A stretch of DNA of 5,667 bases from Lentisphaeria bacterium (GTDB lineage: Bacteria; Verrucomicrobiota; Lentisphaeria; Victivallales; JAUVCU01): assembly GCA_030590715.1 (NCBI GenBank), contig JAUVCU010000128.1:1-5667 (forward strand), in the 5' to 3' direction. Below the pieces are notes generated by a model, which was given only the letters and a program-made list of their open reading frames with translations, did not search any database and had not been told where the DNA came from. The translations under genes and the position numbers were made by a program. Positions 1-5,237 of this stretch are shown here, piece by piece (position 1 is the stretch's first letter; every line of letters begins with the position of its first letter).

Positions 1-1055
1 GAAAGCGTTATAAAGCCAAACTGGTACGACGCAAGAATATCCCCAAGGACAACGGCAAGGTACGTGCTCTCGGTATTCCTGCAATTGGAGACAAATTACT
101 CCAAACAGCAGGAGCAAAGATTCTTGATGCCATTTTCGAGCAAGACTTTAAGGACTTTAGCCACGGCTATCGTCGCGGTAAAGGATCACAGAAAGCAGCT
201 TTAGAACTACGAGATGAGCTTCTGTTTAGGAAGTACAACTTTGTCGTTGAAGCTGATATTAAAGGGTTCTTTGATAATCTAGATCATGACTGGCTAATCA
301 AGATGTTGGAAACGAGGATTGACGATAACCAGTTCATCAATCTTATCCGCAAATGGCTAAAAGCTGGTATTTTGGAAGAGGACGGGAAAGTGATCCATCC
401 AATCACTGGAACACCTCAAGGCGGCTGTATTTCTGCAGTACTTGCAAATATATATCTACATTTTGCCTTAGATCTATGGTTTGAGAGGCGTGTGAAAACG
501 AATGCACGTGGAGCGACTATGGTCATACGCTTTGCAGATGACTTTGTATGTTGTTTTCAACATAGAGAAGATGCAGACAGGTTTTACAAAAGTCTTGGAG
601 TAAGGTTGGCTAAATTCAACCTCGCTCTTGCCGAAGATAAAACCCGTATGATGTTCTTTTCAAGAATGAAAGTTCAAGACGGAGAAACGTTTTGCTTTCT
701 TGGCTTTGAATATCGATGGGGTAAAACGAGAAATGGTAAAGCAACTGTCAATATGAGAACTGACCGAAAGAAGTTGCAACGCGCTGTCCGATCTATGAAA
801 GAATGGATTGTAAAAGTGCGCTGTACGCAGAATCTTGGTCAAATAATGACAACGCTCAAATCAAAACTGAGAGGCCATTACAATTATTATGGTGTCAGAA
901 ACAATTTCGATAGTATAGACGTATACTACTGGAAGACATGGCAAATAATGTTCAAATGGCTAAACAGACGTAGTCAACGGAAAAGTTATACGGTTGAAGG
1001 TTTCAAGGAGATGTGGGCATATTTTAATGTTCCCTTTCCTAAGATCAAACACTGA
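1..1055 (+). CDS. ltrA: Group II intron reverse transcriptase/maturase, 5'-truncated by window edge
   Basis: This multifunctional intron protein helps splicing (maturase) and copies intron RNA into DNA at the target site. The frame begins at base 3 and stays open for 350 residues to a TGA at 1053-1055. A later in-frame ATG at 303 is internal and not the start. Visible in order (window residue numbers): an RT-0/RT-1 block with IPKDNGKVRALGIPAIGDK (about 14-32) and SHGYRRGKG (about 53-61); the first catalytic aspartate in VVEADIKGFFDNLDH (Asp85); GTPQGG (136-141); and the active site RFADDF (FADD at 177-180, with Phe replacing the commoner Tyr). The maturase/thumb domain is marked by KLRGHYNYYGV, and the protein ends in PFPKIKH with no HNH endonuclease. 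By family comparison about 70-80 N-terminal residues are missing to the left. The gene lies in domain IV of the intron, as expected. Confidence 0.95.
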   Translation, partial: KRYKAKLVRRKNIPKDNGKVRALGIPAIGDKLLQTAGAKILDAIFEQDFKDFSHGYRRGKGSQKAALELRDELLFRKYNFVVEADIKGFFDNLDHDWLIKMLETRIDDNQFINLIRKWLKAGILEEDGKVIHPITGTPQGGCISAVLANIYLHFALDLWFERRVKTNARGATMVIRFADDFVCCFQHREDADRFYKSLGVRLAKFNLALAEDKTRMMFFSRMKVQDGETFCFLGFEYRWGKTRNGKATVNMRTDRKKLQRAVRSMKEWIVKVRCTQNLGQIMTTLKSKLRGHYNYYGVRNNFDSIDVYYWKTWQIMFKWLNRRSQRKSYTVEGFKEMWAYFNVPFPKIKH

Positions 1056-1108
1056 TAACAAAATAGAATCAATAATGGGCTCGCAGCACGAAGCGAGTGA
1101 TTACCGAG

Positions 1109-1141
1109 GAGCCTCGTGCGGGAAAACCGCACGCGGGGATC
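1109..1141 (+). ncRNA. Group II intron domain V (catalytic hairpin)
   Basis: Domain V is the catalytic metal-binding hairpin of the ribozyme. Here it is 33 nt. The lower helix GAGCCTCG (1109-1116) pairs with CGGGGATC (1134-1141), including one T-G wobble. The upper helix GCGG (1118-1121) pairs with CCGC (1127-1130) under a GAAA-type loop, and the usual short 3' bulge lies around 1132-1133. The AGC catalytic triad is at 1110-1112. Its G faces A1139 where many introns have a U, giving GATC in place of the common GTTC; I believe GATC variants exist but cannot check. The position, 53 nt after the RT stop, is typical. Confidence 0.88.
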
Positions 1142-1142
1142 T

Positions 1143-1175
1143 GTGAGGGGGGCGCCTTTAAGGGGGCGTCTCTAC
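1143..1175 (+). ncRNA. Group II intron domain VI and 3' splice junction
   Basis: The segment immediately after domain V folds as GGGG plus CGCC (1149-1156), loop TTTAAGGG, then GGCG plus TCTC (1165-1172), with G-T wobbles in the basal part. It matches domain VI in position and length. A bulged branch-point adenosine is not obvious, so splicing could be by branching or hydrolysis. The exact 3' end (1174-1176) is inferred from the AY rule. Confidence 0.65.
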
Positions 1176-1287
1176 CTTGCTAGTTTGCCTGAAATACCGA
1201 ATGCAACAAGGTGAACCTTGAACTAACACTGCGAACGCAACTTTCTTCGTTATATATATCCCTCCAATAAAGCATGTTCCTTTTATT

Positions 1288-1316
1288 TTATCTTTGGGCT
1301 CCCGCCCAAAGCTATT
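1288..1316 (-). repeat. REP-like hairpin repeat, copy 1
   Basis: On the minus strand the unit is AATAG, CTTTGGGC, GGGA, GCCCAAAG, ATAA. The stem (1292-1299 with 1304-1311) is a perfect 8 bp and the loop GGGA fits a GNRA tetraloop. The flanks AATAG and ATAA are shared with copy 2, 45 bp away. Size, GC-rich stem and conserved flanks fit a REP-type intergenic element or an RNA hairpin. No RAYT transposase is in the window. Confidence 0.7.
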
Positions 1317-1332
1317 CATATTGCGCCACTTC

Positions 1333-1361
1333 TTATCTTTAGGCTTGCGCCCAAAGCTATT
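1333..1361 (-). repeat. REP-like hairpin repeat, copy 2
   Basis: This is the same unit as copy 1, in the same orientation. On the minus strand CTTTGGGC is followed by loop GCAA and then GCCTAAAG (stem 1337-1344 with 1349-1356). The single stem difference, C to T, turns a G-C pair into a G-U wobble when read as minus-strand RNA, whereas on the + strand it would be an A-C mismatch. The loop changes from GGGA to GCAA and stays GNRA. Both changes suggest that the minus-strand RNA fold is what is conserved. Confidence 0.7.
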
Positions 1362-1469
1362 GCCTTTCAAGTTTTCAGGCCTGCTCCGCAGAAACAAATA
1401 TAGCCACTCCGTGACTTCCTTTATATCAATTAGATCGGTCAATAATTCATCTTTCTTTGCTTTTTAGGA

Positions 1470-1573
1470 GTTCAAAGAACAGGCCAGATAAAGTGCTGCA
1501 TAAAACAGAGATTGAATCATATAAAGCAGGAAGTTCTCAGCACGACCTTCACAATTTTGATTGCGATCTGGCC
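1470..1573. other. Nested inverted repeats, possible structured RNA or site
   Basis: GGCCAGAT (1482-1489) pairs perfectly with ATCTGGCC (1566-1573). Inside it GTGCTG (1493-1498) pairs with CAGCAC (1538-1543), and CAAT-TTTG-ATTG (1552-1563) forms a small hairpin. A GTTC-AAA-GAAC hairpin (1470-1480) sits just outside. The arrangement resembles a closed multibranch RNA, but each helix alone is within what chance gives in a region this size, and no known RNA family is recognised. Confidence 0.3.
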
Positions 1574-1588
1574 GCATTTTAAATTAAC

Positions 1589-1623
1589 AAAAAAAAAGCT
1601 GCACTCGTTAAAAGTGCAGCTTT
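1589..1623 (-). terminator. Rho-independent terminator, distal to queD
   Basis: AAAGCTGCACT (1595-1605) pairs perfectly with AGTGCAGCTTT (1613-1623) across a 7-nt loop. Read on the minus strand, the hairpin is followed by a run of nine T (complement of 1589-1597), so the directional signal is for minus-strand transcripts. It is a second stop after the terminator at 1645-1688. The plus-strand T tract is only three long. Confidence 0.85.
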
Positions 1624-1644
1624 GAATAAACAAAATATTTCGTT

Positions 1645-1688
1645 AAAAAAACTTCTTTCCAGATAATCTTTATCCGAAAAGAAGTTTT
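1645..1688 (-). terminator. Rho-independent terminator of the queCD operon
   Basis: AAAACTTCTTT (1648-1658) pairs with AAAGAAGTTTT (1678-1688), an 11-bp stem. The apex can extend with GATAA-TCT-TTATC (1662-1674) after an internal loop. On the minus strand it runs into seven T (complement of 1645-1651). It begins 40 nt beyond the queD stop and is the first strong terminator for that operon. Confidence 0.85.
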
Positions 1689-1693
1689 ATATA

Positions 1694-1712
1694 GGCGCTT
1701 TAGAATAGCGCC
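1694..1712 (-). other. Stem-loop just after queD stop
   Basis: GGCGCT (1694-1699) pairs with AGCGCC (1707-1712) around a 7-nt loop, 15 nt past the queD stop on the minus strand. No T tract follows directly (TATATAAAA instead), so it is more likely a 3'-end stabilising hairpin or a weak auxiliary terminator than a terminator in its own right. Confidence 0.5.
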
Positions 1713-1727
1713 GGGATAGGAACCAAA

Positions 1728-2186
1728 TTAGATAGAGTATTCAGCCCATGAAGAAAGCCCCTCGCCTACGCGAACTCTTTCCAAAATAACACAATCTCTG
1801 ATAGAGTAATTAACACCGTCATCAGCAGTATACGAAATACCTTTCTTCAATTCATCTGAAACATGGTCAAAAATCATTTTCGCCATAGCTTCAGTTGTAG
1901 GATCAATAGCGTCAAACGGAATGACACGTTCAAAGTTCTGACTCAAATACTCATAGTGTGCACTATCCGTATTAACCAGCATAGTATGATCAAACGAATC
2001 GATATAATCATAAATAGCAGCCTTCAACGCTTTGAAGTCGCAGACCATATCATTTTCATCAAGTGTTTCGGCAGCAAGTACCACCTCGATCTTTCTTGTA
2101 TGGCCATGAGGATTCTTACATCTACTTTTATGCTTAGATAGAAAGTGACCACCTTCTATTTCAAATATTTTACAAACACGATACAT
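1728..2186 (-). CDS. queD: 6-carboxy-5,6,7,8-tetrahydropterin synthase QueD
   Basis: QueD converts 7,8-dihydroneopterin triphosphate to 6-carboxytetrahydropterin, an early step towards 7-deazaguanines (preQ0, queuosine); it is cytosolic. The 152-residue protein has the PTPS/QueD zinc site His14, His27 and His29 (GGHF and NPHGH). The catalytic cysteine is Cys23, four residues before His27. MVCDF (47-51) and FDHTMLVN (65-72, Asp66-His67) form the remaining active-site motifs, PTTE (96-99) and the terminal LERVRVGE...SWAEY block (135-150) follow. The length is slightly over the usual 120-150. ATG at 2186 is preferred because GAGG, inside the last codons of queC, lies about 10 nt upstream. The gene starts 3 nt after queC stops, so translation is probably coupled. 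The cysteine and family sequence favour QueD over eukaryotic-type PTPS. Confidence 0.95.
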   Translation of the reverse strand: MYRVCKIFEIEGGHFLSKHKSRCKNPHGHTRKIEVVLAAETLDENDMVCDFKALKAAIYDYIDSFDHTMLVNTDSAHYEYLSQNFERVIPFDAIDPTTEAMAKMIFDHVSDELKKGISYTADDGVNYSIRDCVILERVRVGEGLSSWAEYSI

Positions 2187-2189
2187 CTT

Positions 2190-2861
2190 TTATTTACCTC
2201 TTAAAAAAATTGGATCAAGGACGCCGGCATCTTTAAATCCGGCTTCCCGTAATTGACATGCAGGGCATTCGCCACACGGTGGAAATTTCCCGTTATAACA
2301 AGTGTGGCTCCAAGCGAGAGCATCCATGGCCCCGCACTTTTGCGCCAACTCAACAGTTTCAGCCTTACTCATAAACATAAGCGGAGTATGAAGTTCAAAC
2401 TCAGCTTCCATTCCAAGATTGATAGAATTTGCCAGAGCTTTCATTGTTTCATCACGACAGTCCGGATACCCACTGTAATCAGTCTGAGCAACTCCGGTAA
2501 CCAGATGTTTTATCCCTTTCTGATACGCGTACGCTGCAGCAAAAGTCATAAAAATCAGGTTTCTACCCGGAACAAATGTATTGGGAAGATTGGTATTCTC
2601 ATCAAGTTCATTTTTTACTTCGATATCAGAATCCGCCAGAGAATTTCCTCCGAGGAATCCGAAAGTATTTATAGGAACAATAATATTTGGAACATGAGCC
2701 ACCTCTGCTACTTTCACTGCGCTTTCCAGCTCAATACTGTGGCGCTGACCATAATCAAAAGTTATTGTGTCTATGTTTTCATGCCCGAATTTATCAATAG
2801 CCCAATAAAGGCATGTCGTTGAATCCTGACCGCCAGACAGCACTACTAGCGCTTTTTCCAT
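2190..2861 (-). CDS. queC: 7-cyano-7-deazaguanine (preQ0) synthase QueC
   Basis: QueC uses ATP and ammonia to turn 7-carboxy-7-deazaguanine into preQ0, the precursor of queuosine in tRNA. The 223-residue protein opens with the ATP-pyrophosphatase loop LSGGQDSTTCL (8-18), then FDYGQRHS and VPGRN, and ends with a zinc cluster Cys188-x7-Cys196-x2-Cys199-x2-Cys202 (SHTCYNGKFPPCGECPAC). Length and motifs are standard. The frame is open further upstream, with a TTG at 2891 and an ATG at 2873. I chose ATG 2861 because family members begin at MxKALVVLSGG and a GGTG sits 6 nt upstream, while the other two lack a ribosome site. It is followed after 3 nt by queD. QueE, needed between the two steps, is absent here and must be elsewhere. 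Confidence 0.95.
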   Translation of the reverse strand: MEKALVVLSGGQDSTTCLYWAIDKFGHENIDTITFDYGQRHSIELESAVKVAEVAHVPNIIVPINTFGFLGGNSLADSDIEVKNELDENTNLPNTFVPGRNLIFMTFAAAYAYQKGIKHLVTGVAQTDYSGYPDCRDETMKALANSINLGMEAEFELHTPLMFMSKAETVELAQKCGAMDALAWSHTCYNGKFPPCGECPACQLREAGFKDAGVLDPIFLRGK

Positions 2862-2952
2862 CTTCTTCACCATTAAATTTATAATCTTCAAAACAGGCTG
2901 TAAAAGCTACATAACCTTCAGCCAGCAAACGATAACCATCGTTGCAGGACAT
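2794..2952 (-). CDS. Small overlapping ORF at the queC start (doubtful)
   Basis: This 52-codon frame starts at ATG 2952 and ends at TGA within queC, about 68 nt into it in another frame. Its first 36 residues, lying upstream of queC, read like protein (GYRLLAEGYVAFTACFEDY, acidic and aromatic), whereas the rest is dictated by queC. The sequence before the ATG (TTTGGTTGA) is a poor ribosome site. It could be a leader ORF tuning queC translation, the remnant of a displaced gene, or chance. I recognise no family. Confidence 0.2.
   Translation of the reverse strand: MSCNDGYRLLAEGYVAFTACFEDYKFNGEEDGKSASSAVWRSGFNDMPLLGY
2878..2904 (-). promoter_or_regulatory. Candidate sigma-70 promoter for queCD
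   Basis: On the minus strand TTTACA (complement of 2899-2904) and TATAAA (complement of 2878-2883) each match 5 of 6 consensus bases, but the spacer is 15 bp, shorter than ideal. Transcription would start about 10 nt before the chosen queC ATG, leaving just room for its GGTG. The alternative is read-through from the genes upstream. Confidence 0.3.
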
Positions 2953-3062
2953 TCAACCAAATTCATTTTTAAATCTGCGATAACTTAGTCAATATCAATG
3001 CTTTTCGCCCCACTAAGATGTTAAAACGAAAAAATGATAAATCGACGAAACAAGTATATTTT

Positions 3063-3959
3063 CTAAATCAATGAATGCTTTGTTCTCATTCTTGAATAGA
3101 GTTCAGTAATCATCTTGTGAATTTCTGAGTCAGAGGCATAGGCGATTCCACGATGATTCATAAATGTTGAATCACTTCGGTTCAAGTCCAGTTGTTTCCC
3201 GTAAATATCAGTAGCAACTCCACCAGCTTCGGTGAGAATACAGGCAGTCGCAGAGTAATCCCACAAACTCCCACCACCTTCAGCTTTTTTAGGAAACTTG
3301 AAATAGCAGGCCGGGGCACTTCCCATAACCCAGCAGGCGTTCATTGCAGCACCACCATGCTTGATTATTCTCAATTCAGAGTAACCTGAAGCTTTTATAA
3401 TGCTCTCAAGTTCTTCCATACACTCATCAAACAACTCATGCTTCGTAAAACTACGGTCTGTCATAAAATGAAATATAGAACTATTGCTCTCTATTTTATA
3501 TCGATCACCATTTTTATAAGCCCCCTGCCCTTTAATTGAACTATAAAGGTCTGTTTCAACCGGATCATAAATAATGCCGATTACCGGAACTCCTGATTTT
3601 GAAACTAAGGCAATAGAAACTGAAAAGCCAGGTTTTCCTTCGACAAAAGGCAACGTTCCATCAAGCGGATCGATACACCAGAAATAGTCTTTCGTAAAAC
3701 GGCTATTATCATCCTCACTCTCTTCTGCAAGCAGAGCGAGATCGTACAATTCATAAGTAGGCTTAAGCGTCTCAAGAATAATATTCTGACTTTGCAGATC
3801 CACTTCGGTAACCACCTGAGATGCCAGACTGTCCCCGCCCTCTTTGTTCTCAACAGAAAACTCTGTTCCAATTTTGGATGAAATCAGCTTACCGGCTTTT
3901 TCGGCAGCAGAAATGGCATATTCACTTAATATAATCAAATCTTTATCAGTCAGGTTCAT
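3063..3959 (-). CDS. Inositol monophosphatase/CysQ superfamily phosphatase
   Basis: This is a predicted Mg-dependent, lithium-sensitive-type phosphomonoesterase of the cytosol, acting on a sugar, inositol or nucleotide phosphate. The 298-residue protein has the complete metal site: VTEVD (50-54), LAEES (77-81, Glu79/Glu80), WCIDPLDGT (94-102, Asp97 and Asp100) and SLWDYSATA (231-239, Asp234). The C-terminal part LTEAGG...DLNRSDSTFMNHRG is typical of the superfamily. The length is a little above bacterial SuhB (about 265). ATG 3959 is preferred; AGAG formed at the end of the kinase gene lies about 7-8 nt upstream. The start is 9 nt after the kinase stop, so the two are almost certainly one transcript. 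CysQ-like 3'(2'),5'-bisphosphate nucleotidase is an alternative to inositol phosphatase; sequence alone does not decide. Confidence 0.88.
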   Translation of the reverse strand: MNLTDKDLIILSEYAISAAEKAGKLISSKIGTEFSVENKEGGDSLASQVVTEVDLQSQNIILETLKPTYELYDLALLAEESEDDNSRFTKDYFWCIDPLDGTLPFVEGKPGFSVSIALVSKSGVPVIGIIYDPVETDLYSSIKGQGAYKNGDRYKIESNSSIFHFMTDRSFTKHELFDECMEELESIIKASGYSELRIIKHGGAAMNACWVMGSAPACYFKFPKKAEGGGSLWDYSATACILTEAGGVATDIYGKQLDLNRSDSTFMNHRGIAYASDSEIHKMITELYSRMRTKHSLI

Positions 3960-3968
3960 AAGATATCT

Positions 3969-4952
3969 CTATGTTGAGGTTTCCAGTCCAGTCACGACTT
4001 TACGAACCAGGAGTTCACTGTAATTGTTAATTTTCCAATGGTCCGGACTCCATCCTTTAAGAAATCGATGAAAATCAGCCCATGCCACATGATACAGAGC
4101 TCGCCACTCGCGTTCTACCTCATCGGCATTAAACGGCTTATTCTGATCTTTCAGAGCTTTTCTCAATGTGTTAAAGTACAGAGTTAGAATCTGATCTTCC
4201 AGCCTCTCACAGTCCTCTTCATATAGACAGCTCCCAACAAAATAAGCCACGTCCTTCATTCCGCATCCGCCTCCGACATACTGAAAGTCAACAGCCGCAA
4301 CACTTTTACCGTCAGGTGAGAAACAGAAATTAGCTAGCTTGGCATCACCATGCACAAAGGTCTGGAATTTTGCGTCATTAAGCTTCGCATCAATTAAAGA
4401 AGCCGCATTTTTCAAATCTATATCTGATAACTCCAGCAGCTCATCCGGACGTGTATCCAAATGCCAATATGTACCAATGTCCCATAAGTCATCAGCTTTA
4501 CAGCCCAAATACGTCGCGTGAAAATTCGCCAGCCAAATAATGCAGGCTTCGATCTCGTTCCATGAAGCAGTCTCGACCCTATTCGAAAAACCCGAATCAT
4601 CCAGGTCTTCCAGCACCATCAGCACTTCATCTTCATGTGTATCCAAAGCAAGACATTTTGGAATTCTGCAGTTCTCATCACAAAGATGACTCCATTTCTC
4701 ATACCATGCGGTTTCAACTTGATATGATTTCAGCTTCCGTTCATGGGAAAGGTTTGTATTCCAGCCGCGGGGATGATTTCCTCCGTCTGGGAGCCTAACG
4801 TGCTTTACAACAACACGGTTCAATTCAGAATTTTCTAATCCATAACGGGCTATTTTCCCATAACCACTCCAAAGGCTCTGAATTACTTCGATTTCAAAGA
4901 TATCACTTGCTCCGGTAGCCCGGCATATAGTTTCTTGAAAATTTTCGTTCAT
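3969..4952 (-). CDS. Small-molecule kinase, APH/choline kinase/EcKinase-like fold
   Basis: This is a predicted ATP-dependent phosphotransferase of unknown small-molecule substrate. The 327-residue protein has a protein-kinase-like order of motifs: a glycine loop LWSGYGKIARY (27-37), the ATP lysine in VVVKHV (Lys50), the helix-C glutamate in SYQVETAWYE (Glu80), a hinge VLEDLDD (113-119), the Brenner motif VHGDAKLANF (His201, Asp203, Asn208) and the metal aspartate in VDFQYVGGGCGMKDVAYF (Asp222). The DFQ with a downstream DVAYF is reminiscent of the EcKinase/DUF1679 and choline kinase branches more than of antibiotic kinases, so a resistance role is not implied. ATG 4952 follows a weak AGAGA. 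It leads the operon with the phosphatase 9 nt downstream, suggesting linked phosphorylation and dephosphorylation of related metabolites. Confidence 0.85.
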   Translation of the reverse strand: MNENFQETICRATGASDIFEIEVIQSLWSGYGKIARYGLENSELNRVVVKHVRLPDGGNHPRGWNTNLSHERKLKSYQVETAWYEKWSHLCDENCRIPKCLALDTHEDEVLMVLEDLDDSGFSNRVETASWNEIEACIIWLANFHATYLGCKADDLWDIGTYWHLDTRPDELLELSDIDLKNAASLIDAKLNDAKFQTFVHGDAKLANFCFSPDGKSVAAVDFQYVGGGCGMKDVAYFVGSCLYEEDCERLEDQILTLYFNTLRKALKDQNKPFNADEVEREWRALYHVAWADFHRFLKGWSPDHWKINNYSELLVRKVVTGLETST

Positions 4953-5133
4953 ATTTCTCTATAATCTCAATATATTTTAAAAGTACACTCAATGGTTTAT
5001 ACCGGTAATAATATGTTTGTATCATTCAAATAACACCAGCCAAACCTAATAATGCCGATAAGCTAGTTTAAAAGAGTAAAGCTTCAACCCTCACCCCTGT
5101 TCTTCTGCATCAGACCTTGATAAAATAGTGGTT

Positions 5134-5160
5134 AAGATTTCGTGTAATTTACGCAATCTT
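5134..5160. promoter_or_regulatory. 27-bp imperfect dyad, candidate operator
   Basis: AAGATT and CGT (5134-5139, 5141-5143) are mirrored by ACG and AATCTT (5151-5153, 5155-5160), with one mismatch between the blocks and a 7-nt centre. Nine of ten arm positions pair. It has no T tract on either strand, so it is not a terminator. It lies in the divergent intergenic region, 78 nt upstream of the right-edge gene and just before its candidate promoter, and suits a dimeric regulator's site. Confidence 0.4.
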
Positions 5161-5174
5161 CCCGCGCTCTTTAT

Positions 5175-5203
5175 TTGCTGTTTAGTAAATTAGCAACTAT
5201 TGT
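5175..5203 (+). promoter_or_regulatory. Weak candidate sigma-70 promoter for the right-edge gene
   Basis: TTGCTG (5175-5180) and TATTGT (5198-5203) are separated by 17 bp. Each box matches 4 of 6 consensus bases. The predicted start near 5210 would give a leader of about 28 nt including the AGGA ribosome site. It is based on motif and spacing only. Confidence 0.3.
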
Positions 5204-5237
5204 TCATTAGACTAAAAAACTAATATCAGGAATGATA

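Larger units (their letters stand above)
1..1175 (+). mobile_element. Group II intron, 3' portion (5' end outside window)
   Basis: This is a retrotransposing self-splicing intron. What is visible is an intron-encoded reverse transcriptase frame open at the left edge, then a short domain IV remnant, a domain V hairpin at 1109-1141 and a domain VI-like hairpin at about 1147-1173. The 3' splice site is inferred near 1175, where the sequence reads CTCTAC followed by C and fits the usual AY ending. Domains I-III, the 5' splice site and the exon-binding sequences lie left of the window, so the target site and intron class cannot be assigned. The protein has no HNH endonuclease domain, as in endonuclease-lacking lineages. 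The 3' flank (TTGCTAGTTTGCC) is not visibly a terminator or an integron attC site. Both the RT frame and domain V look intact, so this could be a functional copy. Confidence 0.9.
1176..1588. other. Gene-poor region after the intron: repeats and possible RNA structure
   Basis: No convincing protein gene is seen here. A minus-strand frame at 1158-1442 (94 codons) crosses the intron boundary, ends inside domain VI and takes its middle from two hairpin repeats, so I do not call it. The segment holds a 14-bp palindrome at 1207-1220 (CAAGGTGAACCTTG), the two REP-like repeats at 1288-1361, a small CTGC-TCC-GCAG hairpin near 1381-1391, and nested inverted repeats at 1482-1573. The intron's 3' exon begins here; what it interrupted cannot be told without the left flank. 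Confidence 0.6.
4953..5237. other. Divergent intergenic region
   Basis: This AT-rich 285-nt spacer separates the minus-strand kinase operon from the plus-strand right-edge gene. Besides the dyad and candidate promoter listed separately, it contains the 8-bp palindrome TACCGGTA (5000-5007). I found no well-spaced promoter for the kinase on the minus strand, no terminator and no RNA gene. Confidence 0.5.

Noticed and set aside
1207..1220. CAAGGTGAACCTTG palindrome as an operator
   Set aside because: A single short palindrome in the intron's 3' exon with no adjacent promoter or gene; chance is sufficient.
1158..1442. 94-codon minus-strand ORF
   Set aside because: It crosses the intron 3' boundary, ends inside domain VI, and its middle is two copies of a hairpin repeat. 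No ribosome site or family resemblance was seen, so it is best explained as a repeat-derived frame.
1863..2822. Plus-strand ORFs opposite queD and queC
   Set aside because: They are antisense shadows of two clearly identified genes, without ribosome sites or recognisable domains.
2862..3062. PreQ1 riboswitch in the leader of queCD
   Set aside because: The minus-strand leader lacks the C-rich loop and the A-rich tail that define class I preQ1 aptamers, and no other known class is recognisable. QueC/QueD operons are often not riboswitch-controlled.
2966..3062. Terminator after the phosphatase gene
   Set aside because: T-rich runs exist on the minus strand, but the neighbouring GTTTCG-type motifs are direct, not inverted, repeats, so no stable hairpin forms.
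3969..4952. Aminoglycoside resistance gene
   Set aside because: The kinase shares the APH fold motifs, but its DFQ/DVAYF region and its operon with an IMPase-type phosphatase fit metabolite kinases better. No resistance context is present.
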